Assembly (NCBI GenBank): GCA_027036095.1
Contig: JALVTA010000118.1
Span: 1-7,401, forward strand
From: Thiotrichales bacterium
GTDB lineage: Bacteria > Pseudomonadota > Gammaproteobacteria > Thiomicrospirales > Thiomicrospiraceae
Direction of reading: 5' to 3'
Length of the DNA stretch: 7,401 nt
Under the pieces are notes generated by a model, which ran no database searches, was not told the DNA's origin, and saw only the letters and a list, made by a program, of their open reading frames with translations. Shown piece by piece: positions 1 through 5,471 of the stretch. How positions within the stretch are numbered: position 1 is the stretch's first letter; every line of letters starts with the position of its first letter. The position numbers and the translations under genes are program-made.

Positions 1-124
1 GGGGATCGGCTTCCCGGGCCGGGTAGACGTCGGCAAAACGCAGCAGCGTCGCCACCGCAGGTGCCCGAATCAGCGCCCGGGCAGTATCCGCATCTACAGG
101 GGCATGCAGCGTGACCGCAGGCAT
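1..124 (-). CDS. Hypothetical protein, N-terminal 41 codons only (gene runs off the left edge)
   Basis: An ATG at 124-122 (minus) opens a frame with no stop to the window edge. A strong Shine-Dalgarno, GGAGGT at 136-131, lies 6 nt upstream, which is why I trust the start. The visible peptide begins MPAVTLHAPVDADTARALIR and continues with an Ala/Leu-rich segment, then AREADP. It has no signal peptide or recognisable motif. It lies downstream of thrC in the same direction, about 80 bp away, but a terminator-like hairpin separates them. A distant resemblance to the N-terminus of RpfE-type cofactor-independent phosphoglycerate mutase-like proteins (pattern of small residues followed by a LL-R segment) crossed my mind, but 41 residues are too few to support it. 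Function is left open. Confidence 0.7.
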   Translation of the reverse strand, partial: MPAVTLHAPVDADTARALIRAPAVATLLRFADVYPAREADP

Positions 125-130
125 GAGGCA

Positions 131-136
131 ACCTCC
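131..136 (-). promoter_or_regulatory. Ribosome binding site of the left-edge gene
   Basis: GGAGGT on the minus strand, 6 nt before the ATG at 124-122. It begins only 5 nt after the T run of the thrC hairpin, so a transcript that passes the hairpin would present this site immediately afterwards. Confidence 0.7.
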
Positions 137-140
137 ATAC

Positions 141-174
141 GAAAACACGGATGGGCGTTGCCACCCATCCGTGT
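141..174 (-). terminator. Intrinsic terminator (or attenuator) after thrC
   Basis: A perfect 11-bp inverted repeat: ACACGGATGGG at 145-155 pairs with CCCATCCGTGT at 164-174, with an 8-nt loop. Read on the minus strand, the stem ends in a run of four T (the last stem base plus three more) followed by C, the layout of a rho-independent terminator. It begins 29 nt past the thrC stop codon. The T run is short, so termination may be partial, and the next gene's ribosome binding site follows within a few bases. No matching T run follows the stem on the plus strand, so it is read as one-directional. Confidence 0.75.
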
Positions 175-203
175 CGCATCACAAAATCGCGGCAGGCGCG
201 CCA

Positions 204-1283
204 TCACATGTTGTTGAGGATGGCGTCGCGCACGGCGTTCATTTCCGCCTCCACGGTCACCACCTTCGTGTCGGCACTCTGAGCGATGGCGGTGTCCGGG
301 TCCTTCAGGCCATGGCCGGTCAGGGTGCACACAACGGTGCTGCCGGCCGGAATGCGGCCCTGCTTGATATCGCGCAGCGCACCAGCCACGGAGGTGGCGG
401 ACGCCGGCTCGCAGAACACACCTTCCGCCTGCGCCAGCAGCTTCTGCGCCGCCAGAATCTCTTCATCGGAACAGGCGTCGAACCATCCACCTGAAGCCTC
501 TTGCAGCTTCCAGGCCAGATCCCAGCTCTGCGGGTGACCGATGCGGATGGCGGTGGCGACCGTTTCCGGGTTATCCACCATCTCGCCCTTGACGAACGGC
601 GCAGAGCCGGCGGCCTGATAGCCCACCATCTTCGGACGGGTGCCTACGATGCCGTCACGGTAGTATTCGTCGTAACCCATCCAGTGGGCGGTGATGTTAC
701 CGGCATTACCGACGGGCAGGCAGTGGAAATCAGGGGCACGGCCCAGCTCCTCGATGATCTCGAAGGCCGCCGTCTTCTGACCCTGAAGACGGTGCGGGTT
801 GATGGAGTTGACGATGGTCACGGGGGCGTGGTCGGCCACTTCCTTGACCAGACGCATGCCATCGTCAAAGTTGCCCTTGATCTGGATGACCACGGCACCG
901 TGCATCAGTGCCTGCGCCAGCTTGCCCATGGCGATCTTGCCGTCGGGAATAAGCACGAAGGCGCGGATGCCGGCGCGGGCAGCGTAGGCGGCCGCTGCTG
1001 CAGAGGTATTGCCGGTGGAGGCGCAGATGATCGCACGCGCCCCCTCTTCAACCGCCTTGGTGACCGCCATGGTCATGCCCCGGTCCTTGAAGGAGCCGGT
1101 GGGGTTCAGCCCCTCGTATTTAACATACATGTCCACCTCGACACCCAGCTGGCGCGGAATGTGGTTGAGACGGATCAGCGGGGTGTTGCCCTCTCCGAGG
1201 CTGATGATACGGGTGTCGTCGTGAACGGGCAGCCGATCGCGATATTTTTCGATCAGGCCGGTGTAACGGGGACGGAAAGGCAT
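204..1283 (-). CDS. thrC: Threonine synthase
   Basis: Converts O-phospho-L-homoserine and water to L-threonine and phosphate, the last step of threonine synthesis, in the cytosol with pyridoxal phosphate (PLP). The 359-aa length fits the short form of the family rather than the longer E. coli-type enzyme. Visible landmarks: SLGEGNTPL near residues 28-36, the PLP-lysine motif NPTGSFKDRGM with Lys66, the substrate loop CASTGNTSAA around 88-97, the phosphate-binding PVGNAGNI at 190-197, CEPASATSVAG at 291-301 and LTGHGLKDP at 321-329. The ATG at 1283 has GAGGA at 1295-1291 as ribosome binding site, 7 nt away, in the 13-bp gap after hom. It is third in the alaC-hom-thrC operon, directly using the pathway that hom feeds; homoserine kinase is not in the window. 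Nothing is missing or broken. Confidence 0.96.
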   Translation of the reverse strand: MPFRPRYTGLIEKYRDRLPVHDDTRIISLGEGNTPLIRLNHIPRQLGVEVDMYVKYEGLNPTGSFKDRGMTMAVTKAVEEGARAIICASTGNTSAAAAAYAARAGIRAFVLIPDGKIAMGKLAQALMHGAVVIQIKGNFDDGMRLVKEVADHAPVTIVNSINPHRLQGQKTAAFEIIEELGRAPDFHCLPVGNAGNITAHWMGYDEYYRDGIVGTRPKMVGYQAAGSAPFVKGEMVDNPETVATAIRIGHPQSWDLAWKLQEASGGWFDACSDEEILAAQKLLAQAEGVFCEPASATSVAGALRDIKQGRIPAGSTVVCTLTGHGLKDPDTAIAQSADTKVVTVEAEMNAVRDAILNNM

Positions 1284-1296
1284 GGTCGTGTCCTCT

Positions 1297-2595
1297 TCAG
1301 TTCAGTGTCTCGATGCGGATGCGCTGCACGCTGCCGTCGATGGCCTCCAGCGCTTCCAGACGGCGGATGGCCCGGTTCATGGCCGCTTCGGGCACCACGT
1401 TGGTGATCAGCACCACCAGAGCGTCACCGCTGCCGTCCTCACACGGTTCCTGATGCATGTGTTCGATGCTGATGCCCTCATCAGCCAGCGCCGACGAGAA
1501 CTGCGCCAGCACACCCGGTGCATCCTTGGCCAGAAAACGCAGATAGCAGGCGCATTCAACCTGCTCCATCTCTAGCACGGGCAGGTCGGTCGTCTCCCGG
1601 AAGCCCAGCGCGGGCACCGTCTCGCCGCAGGTCATGCCGCGGGCCACGTCCACCAGATCGGCCACCACGGCGCTGGCGGTGGGACCGGCACCGGCACCGG
1701 GGCCGTAGTAGAGTGTCGGCCCCACCTGATCACCATGCGTCATGACCGCGTTCATGACGCCGGAAACGCTGGCCAGCAGAACATCCTTGGGAATCAGTGT
1801 GGGATGCACCCGCAGGGAGACTCCAGCATCCGTCCGGCGGGCAATGCCCAGATGCTTGATCTCATAGCCGAGCATGTCGGCAAAACGCATGTCATCGGCG
1901 GTGATGCGGCTGATGCCCTCGGTATGGACGCGGTCGAAACGCAGTGGCATGCCGAAGGCCAGCGCGGCGAGAATGGTCAGCTTGTGGGCTGCATCGATAC
2001 CTTCCACGTCGAAGGTAGGATCAGCCTCGGCATAGCCCAGTGCCTGCGCCTGTCGCAGCACCGCGTCAAAATCCGCACCCGGCTGTTTCATCTCGGTCAG
2101 AATGTAGTTGCCGGTACCGTTGATGATGCCGGCCACCCAGTCGATGCGGTTGGCGCTCAGCCCTTCCCGCAATGCCTTGATGATGGGAATGCCGCCGGCC
2201 ACCGCCGCCTCGTAGGCCACCTGCACGCCCCGGCGGGCGGCTGCGGAAAACACCTCGTCGCCATGTTCCGCCAGTAGCGCCTTGTTGGCAGTGACCACAT
2301 GCTTGCCGTTCTCAATCGCCCTGAGCACCAGCTCGCGCGCCAGACCGGTGCCACCCATCAGCTCGACCACCACGTTCACATCAGCGGCATCAACCACGCT
2401 GCGAGGGTCGTCGGTCAGCGCAATGTCGCCCGTATCCACGGCGCGAGGTTTGTTCAGATCGCGCACGGCAATGCGCGTCACTTCGAAACGTGCATTGGTC
2501 CGCTGGCTCAGCACTTCGGCGTTATCCTGCAGGATCCGGAGCGTACCGCCACCGACCGTGCCCAGCCCCAGCAGTCCCAGCTTAATGGTTTTCAC
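1297..2595 (-). CDS. hom: Homoserine dehydrogenase with ACT regulatory domain
   Basis: Reduces aspartate-4-semialdehyde to homoserine with NAD(P)H, the branch step toward threonine and methionine. The protein is 432 aa from the GTG chosen here. The nucleotide-binding GLGTVGGG lies at residues 10-17, TANKALL at 102-108 (conserved Lys105) and the catalytic segment EADPTFDVEGIDAAHKL at about 190-206 with Lys205. A C-terminal ACT domain, about 349-432, begins ACYLRFLAKDAPGVLA; such domains usually give threonine feedback control. There is no fused aspartokinase, so it is the monofunctional type. An ATG at 2622 would add nine residues (MESCRQEVK), but AGGAGG sits 5 nt before the GTG at 2595-2593, so the GTG is favoured. 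The start overlaps the end of alaC by 14 bp, indicating translational coupling; thrC follows after 13 bp. Confidence 0.95.
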   Translation of the reverse strand: MKTIKLGLLGLGTVGGGTLRILQDNAEVLSQRTNARFEVTRIAVRDLNKPRAVDTGDIALTDDPRSVVDAADVNVVVELMGGTGLARELVLRAIENGKHVVTANKALLAEHGDEVFSAAARRGVQVAYEAAVAGGIPIIKALREGLSANRIDWVAGIINGTGNYILTEMKQPGADFDAVLRQAQALGYAEADPTFDVEGIDAAHKLTILAALAFGMPLRFDRVHTEGISRITADDMRFADMLGYEIKHLGIARRTDAGVSLRVHPTLIPKDVLLASVSGVMNAVMTHGDQVGPTLYYGPGAGAGPTASAVVADLVDVARGMTCGETVPALGFRETTDLPVLEMEQVECACYLRFLAKDAPGVLAQFSSALADEGISIEHMHQEPCEDGSGDALVVLITNVVPEAAMNRAIRRLEALEAIDGSVQRIRIETLN

Positions 2596-3793
2596 TTTCA
2601 CCTCCTGTCTGCAAGACTCCATCCCGGCGGAACATGTCGCGGATGCCCCGGATGGCCTGACGGGTGCGGTGTTCGTTCTCGATCAGACTGAAGCGCACGT
2701 GGGTGTCTCCATAGTCACCGAAGCCGATGCCGGGCGAGACGGCCACCTTGGCATCCTTGAGCAGCTTTTTCGAGAACTCCAGCGAGCCCATCTCACGATA
2801 GGGGGCCGGAATGGGCGCCCACACGAACATTGTCGCCTTCGGCGGGGTCACCTCCCAGCCGATGCTGTTGAGCCCGTTGCACAATACGTCTCGACGCTGG
2901 CGGTACATGTCGCGAATCTCGGCCACACATTCCTGCGGCCCTTCCAGCGCCGTAATGGCGGCCACCTGAATCGGCGTGAACATGCCGTAGTCCAGATAGG
3001 ACTTCATACGCTTGAGCGCATGCACCAGCGTAGGATTGCCCACCATGAAGCCGACACGCCAGCCGGGCATGTTGTAGCTCTTGGACAGGGTGTAGAACTC
3101 TACGGCGATGTCCTTAGCGCCCGGCACCTGGAGAATGGACGGCGCCTTGTAGCCGTCGAAGACGATATCGGCGTAGGCCAGATCGTGAATCACCCAGATA
3201 CCGTGCTCTCTGGCGATGGCCACCACCTTCTCGAAGAAATCCAGATCCACCGTATCCGTGGTCGGGTTGCTGGGGAAATTGAGCAGCAGCGCCTTGGGCT
3301 TGGGCCAGGAATCGCGGATGGCCTTTTCCAGCTCGGCGAAGAAATCCACATCGGGCGTAATGGGCACGTGACGGATGTCGGCACCGGCGATGACGAAGCC
3401 GTAGGGATGAATCGGATAGGCCGGATTGGGCACCAGCACGGTGTCGCCCTGATCGACGATGGCCAGCGCCAGATGGGCCAGCCCCTCCTTCGAGCCGATG
3501 GTGACCACCGCCTCGGTTTCCGGATCCAGCTCCACGTCGAAGTTCTGCGCATACCAGTTGCAGATGGCCCGCCGCAGACGGGGGATGCCCTGGGAGACGG
3601 AGTAGCGGTAGACGCCCGGGCGCTGCGCCACTTCCAACAGCTTCTCCACAATGTGCTTCGGCGTGTCCTGATCGGGGTTGCCCATGCCGAAGTCGATGAT
3701 GTCCTCACCACGGCGGCGGGCCGCCTGTTTCAGCTCGCCTACGATGTTGAACACGTAGGGCGGCAGGCGTTTGATGCGCTGAAACTCTTCCAC
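2582..3793 (-). CDS. alaC: Alanine transaminase (glutamate-pyruvate aminotransferase)
   Basis: PLP fold-type I aminotransferase making alanine from pyruvate and glutamate. The sequence tracks E. coli AlaC closely from memory: RIKRLPPYVFNI at the N-terminus, RRRGEDIIDFGMGNPD, TIGSKEGLAHL, LVPNPAYPIHPYG, FPSNPTTD, VIHDLAYADI, TLSKSYNMPGWRVGFM with the PLP lysine, and GIGFGDYGDTHVRFSLIEN near the end with the carboxylate-binding Arg. From the GTG at 3793 it is 403 aa, close to the E. coli 412. An upstream TTG at 3823 would add ten residues, but has no ribosome binding site and lies almost at the inferred transcription start, whereas AAGGA stands 10 nt before the GTG. It heads the alaC-hom-thrC operon, an order known in several beta- and gammaproteobacteria. 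Its link to threonine synthesis there is contextual; a role with other keto acids cannot be excluded. Confidence 0.93.
   Translation of the reverse strand: MEEFQRIKRLPPYVFNIVGELKQAARRRGEDIIDFGMGNPDQDTPKHIVEKLLEVAQRPGVYRYSVSQGIPRLRRAICNWYAQNFDVELDPETEAVVTIGSKEGLAHLALAIVDQGDTVLVPNPAYPIHPYGFVIAGADIRHVPITPDVDFFAELEKAIRDSWPKPKALLLNFPSNPTTDTVDLDFFEKVVAIAREHGIWVIHDLAYADIVFDGYKAPSILQVPGAKDIAVEFYTLSKSYNMPGWRVGFMVGNPTLVHALKRMKSYLDYGMFTPIQVAAITALEGPQECVAEIRDMYRQRRDVLCNGLNSIGWEVTPPKATMFVWAPIPAPYREMGSLEFSKKLLKDAKVAVSPGIGFGDYGDTHVRFSLIENEHRTRQAIRGIRDMFRRDGVLQTGGESENH
2601..2606 (-). promoter_or_regulatory. Ribosome binding site deciding the hom GTG start
   Basis: AGGAGG on the minus strand, 5 nt before the GTG at 2595-2593 and inside the last codons of alaC. 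It lies within the N-terminal extension that an ATG start at 2622 would imply, which argues against that longer start. Confidence 0.8.
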
Positions 3794-3803
3794 TGAAGGT
3801 GCT

Positions 3804-3808
3804 TCCTT
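3804..3808 (-). promoter_or_regulatory. Ribosome binding site for the alaC GTG start
   Basis: AAGGA on the minus strand, 10 nt before the GTG at 3793-3791. The spacing is at the long end, but no comparable site precedes the alternative TTG at 3823. Confidence 0.5.
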
Positions 3809-3866
3809 GGAGGCTTGTACCAAAAAGGCGAATAATACTCGAAAACGGGCCTGAATTCAGCGAAAA
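3807..3866. promoter_or_regulatory. Divergent promoter and possible operator between alaC and the Mth938-family gene
   Basis: The region is AT-richer than its surroundings. On the minus strand, TATTAT at 3837-3832 (5 of 6 to the sigma-70 -10 consensus) lies 17 nt from a weak -35, CTGAAT at 3860-3855, predicting an alaC transcript start near 3825. On the plus strand, TTGGAG at 3807-3812 and AATAAT at 3831-3836, with an 18-nt spacer, could serve the rightward gene. The two -10 boxes overlap. The alaC -35 lies inside the 10-bp palindrome CTGAATTCAG (3851-3860), and CGAAAA occurs at 3840-3845 and again at 3861-3866, 21 bp apart. The promoter calls are by eye; the operator is inference. Confidence 0.4.
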
Positions 3867-3878
3867 TCCCGCACGGAA

Positions 3879-3885
3879 AAGGAGG
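3879..3885 (+). promoter_or_regulatory. Ribosome binding site of the Mth938-family gene
   Basis: AAGGAGG, 6 nt before the ATG at 3892. It fixes that ATG as the start instead of an in-frame ATG at 3799, which would add 31 non-conserved residues and overlap the start region of alaC. Confidence 0.85.
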
Positions 3886-3891
3886 CCACCG

Positions 3892-4275
3892 ATGAAGTTC
3901 ACCGAGCACAAGGACCCGTCCATCAACGTTGTCAGACGCATCGAAGACAACACCATCTGGGTCAACGATCAACCCCTGACAGGCAGCTTCTACATGACGC
4001 AACGACACCTGCAGCCGCAGTGGGATATCCGGCATTTCGACCAGCTGACCGAAGCACACCTTGAGGCCCTGCTGGCGCTTGATCCGGAGCTGATTCTGCT
4101 GGGCACCGGCGCCAGGCAGCACTTTTTGCCGCCCGCGCTGCAGGCACTGGTGCTCGGCCGCGGCGTCGGCATTGAAACCATGCGCAATGACGCCGCCTGC
4201 CGCACGTGGAACGTGCTCACCACCGAAGACCGTCCCGTGGTGCTGGCGGTCATCATGGACGGGAAAACCGCCTGA
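3892..4275 (+). CDS. Mth938-like domain protein (DUF498 / COG3737 family)
   Basis: A 127-aa cytosolic protein with no signal peptide or membrane segment. Family features seen: an N-terminal strand region ending VNDQPLTGSFYM, a middle segment DPELILLGTGARQHFLPPALQ at about 64-84 with the characteristic GTG-R, and a C-terminal GVGIETMRNDAACRTWNVL at 91-109 followed by a hydrophobic strand VVLAVIM. The mitochondrial homologue NDUFAF3 is a complex I assembly factor; the role of the bacterial members is not settled and I do not assign one. The ATG is chosen on the strong Shine-Dalgarno. The gene stands alone on the plus strand, divergent from alaC and convergent with the lipoprotein gene, only 6 bp from its stop codon. 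Confidence 0.85.
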   Translation: MKFTEHKDPSINVVRRIEDNTIWVNDQPLTGSFYMTQRHLQPQWDIRHFDQLTEAHLEALLALDPELILLGTGARQHFLPPALQALVLGRGVGIETMRNDAACRTWNVLTTEDRPVVLAVIMDGKTA

Positions 4276-4281
4276 CGGCGG
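4264..4281 (-). terminator. Possible intrinsic terminator of the surE-pcm-yqaA-lipoprotein operon
   Basis: On the minus strand, immediately after the lipoprotein stop codon, CCGCC (4281-4277) pairs with GGCGG (4272-4268) across a 4-nt loop, followed by TTTT. The stem is only 5 bp, though all G-C. It lies wholly within the 3' end of the convergent Mth938-family gene, and the loop contains that gene's TGA stop. Confidence 0.45.
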
Positions 4282-4944
4282 CTACCGGCTGCGCTGCCAG
4301 TGCCGCCAGCGGCTGAACGGCACCACCGCCTTCCCGTGGCGGAGCTCGAAATAGAGTCCCGGCTCGCCCGTCTCCGGATTGACGCCCGTCAGGCCCAGCA
4401 GCGCCCCGGCCCGCAGCTTCTGCCCTGCCCGCACCCGGACCTGATACAGGTGGCCGTAGACGCTGACATAGCCCCGGTCATGACTGACCAGCACCACCCG
4501 CCCATAGAAAGGCAGCGACTGCACCGCTTCCACCCTGCCGTGCGCCACCGCATGCACGGCCGTGCCGATCCCGGCCGGATAGAAGACACCGCCCTCCATC
4601 GGGCGCGGCGTGCCTGACAGGGGTGAGCGCATGACAAGGGGGCGAGCTGTGGATTTGGCCGGGTGGGAAGCGTGCTGCACCGGGCGCCCTTTCAGCTTCA
4701 GCCAGCTGCCGGCACGAATCATGTAGGGCGGGTCGATACCATTGAGGTGGGCGATGGTGCGCCAGGGCACGCCACAGCGCTGGGCGATGGTGCTGAGCGA
4801 ATCGCCCGGCCGCACCCGAACCCGGTCGCCGCACCCACCGCCGACCGACCAGCCGGAACCGGAAGACAGCGTTGAACCACAGCCGCTCAACCCGACTGCC
4901 AGCGCCAGAACAGCCAGCCCAGCAACAGTAAGACGAATGCCCAT
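4282..4944 (-). CDS. LysM / degenerate M23 (LytM) lipoprotein, NlpD-like
   Basis: A 220-aa predicted envelope lipoprotein. The signal peptide (Arg4, hydrophobic 5-18) ends in lipobox LSGC with lipidated Cys22; the following residue is Gly, not Asp, so outer-membrane sorting is expected by the E. coli rule. A LysM peptidoglycan-binding domain covers about 41-84 (VRPGDSLSTIAQRCGVPW, HLNGI). A LytM/M23 domain covers about 118-213, with YGHL (His165), RAGQKLRAGALLG and LYFELRHG. The zinc site is incomplete: no H-x-G-x-D segment, and the usual HLHFE is GLYFE, so both His of that motif are replaced. This resembles NlpD/EnvC amidase activators rather than an active endopeptidase. The ATG at 4944 has AGAGGG 6 nt upstream and overlaps the yqaA-like gene by 58 bp. 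It ends the operon. NlpD identity rests on domain order and position. Confidence 0.87.
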   Translation of the reverse strand: MGIRLTVAGLAVLALAVGLSGCGSTLSSGSGWSVGGGCGDRVRVRPGDSLSTIAQRCGVPWRTIAHLNGIDPPYMIRAGSWLKLKGRPVQHASHPAKSTARPLVMRSPLSGTPRPMEGGVFYPAGIGTAVHAVAHGRVEAVQSLPFYGRVVLVSHDRGYVSVYGHLYQVRVRAGQKLRAGALLGLTGVNPETGEPGLYFELRHGKAVVPFSRWRHWQRSR

Positions 4945-5471
4945 CCAAGGCCCTCTACGCTTGCTCGAATTCTTTCCGCGTGCCGCTCACCGCCCCAGCG
5001 CATCAGCAGGGCCACCAGCAGAAAACGGGCACCCCGCCCCACCACCGAGGCGACGAAAAAGGGCAGCAACGCCATGTGCATGGCCCCCGCCGTCAGGGTG
5101 AACAGCTTGTAGGGAATGGGCGAGAACCCGGCGGCAAAGACGATCCATACCCCATAGACATCGAAAAAGTGCTGCACCTGCATCAACCGCTCGCCATAAC
5201 CCAGCGACTGCAGCCATGGCTGGAGCACATCCCACAGGGCGTAACCGATGGCATAGCCCAGCAGCCCCCCAAGTGCCGAAGCGAGCGTGGCAATCAGGGC
5301 AAAACGCAGCGCCTTCTGCGGCTGACTGAGCGCCATGGGCATGAGCATGACATCCGGCGGCACGGGGAAGAACGACGCCTCGGCAAAGCTCAGCAGCGCC
5401 AGATAGCGCGGCGCATGGGGGTGCCGTGACCAGGCAAGCGCCCTGTCGTAAAGAGGCGTAAACAGCTTCAT
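4887..5471 (-). CDS. YqaA-family (DedA / SNARE-associated-like) inner-membrane protein
   Basis: A 194-aa polytopic membrane protein without a cleavable signal. Hydrophobic stretches are at about 22-46, 55-80, 108-130, 133-157 and 174-189. DedA/VTT-type motifs are visible: FAEASFFPVPPDVML at 29-43 (re-entrant acidic segment with Glu31) and GFSPIPYKLFTLTAGA at 115-130, plus a GRGARF segment at 145-150. DedA relatives move or flip lipids such as undecaprenyl phosphate or phosphatidylethanolamine; the substrate of the YqaA branch is not clear to me. The ATG overlaps the pcm stop in an ATGA arrangement, with GGAGG 4 nt before it, so it is translationally coupled to pcm. The gene occurs between pcm and nlpD in other gammaproteobacteria, consistent with this operon. 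Confidence 0.88.
   Translation of the reverse strand: MKLFTPLYDRALAWSRHPHAPRYLALLSFAEASFFPVPPDVMLMPMALSQPQKALRFALIATLASALGGLLGYAIGYALWDVLQPWLQSLGYGERLMQVQHFFDVYGVWIVFAAGFSPIPYKLFTLTAGAMHMALLPFFVASVVGRGARFLLVALLMRWGGERHAERIRASVEGLGWAFVLLLLGWLFWRWQSG

Noticed and set aside
501..1406. 301-codon plus-strand open frame antisense to thrC
   Set aside because: It lies opposite a fully conserved threonine synthase and spans the hom-thrC junction; no conserved motif or start signal.
1297..2595. Possible aspartokinase-homoserine dehydrogenase fusion
   Set aside because: The frame upstream is alaC and the nucleotide-binding motif begins ten residues from the start, so the enzyme is monofunctional.
2596..2622. 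ATG start of hom at 2622
   Set aside because: The nine extra residues encode the Shine-Dalgarno itself; the GTG at 2595 has ideal spacing and matches the usual Hom N-terminus.
2282..3796. 504-codon plus-strand open frame antisense to hom and alaC
   Set aside because: It is a by-product of high GC content opposite two strongly supported enzymes; its translation shows no recognisable domain and has many His/Arg/Gly residues typical of antisense frames, and no ribosome binding site supports it.
3799..3891. Longer start of the Mth938-family gene at 3799
   Set aside because: It would translate through the divergent promoter region and add 31 unconserved basic residues; the ATG at 3892 has a near-perfect Shine-Dalgarno.
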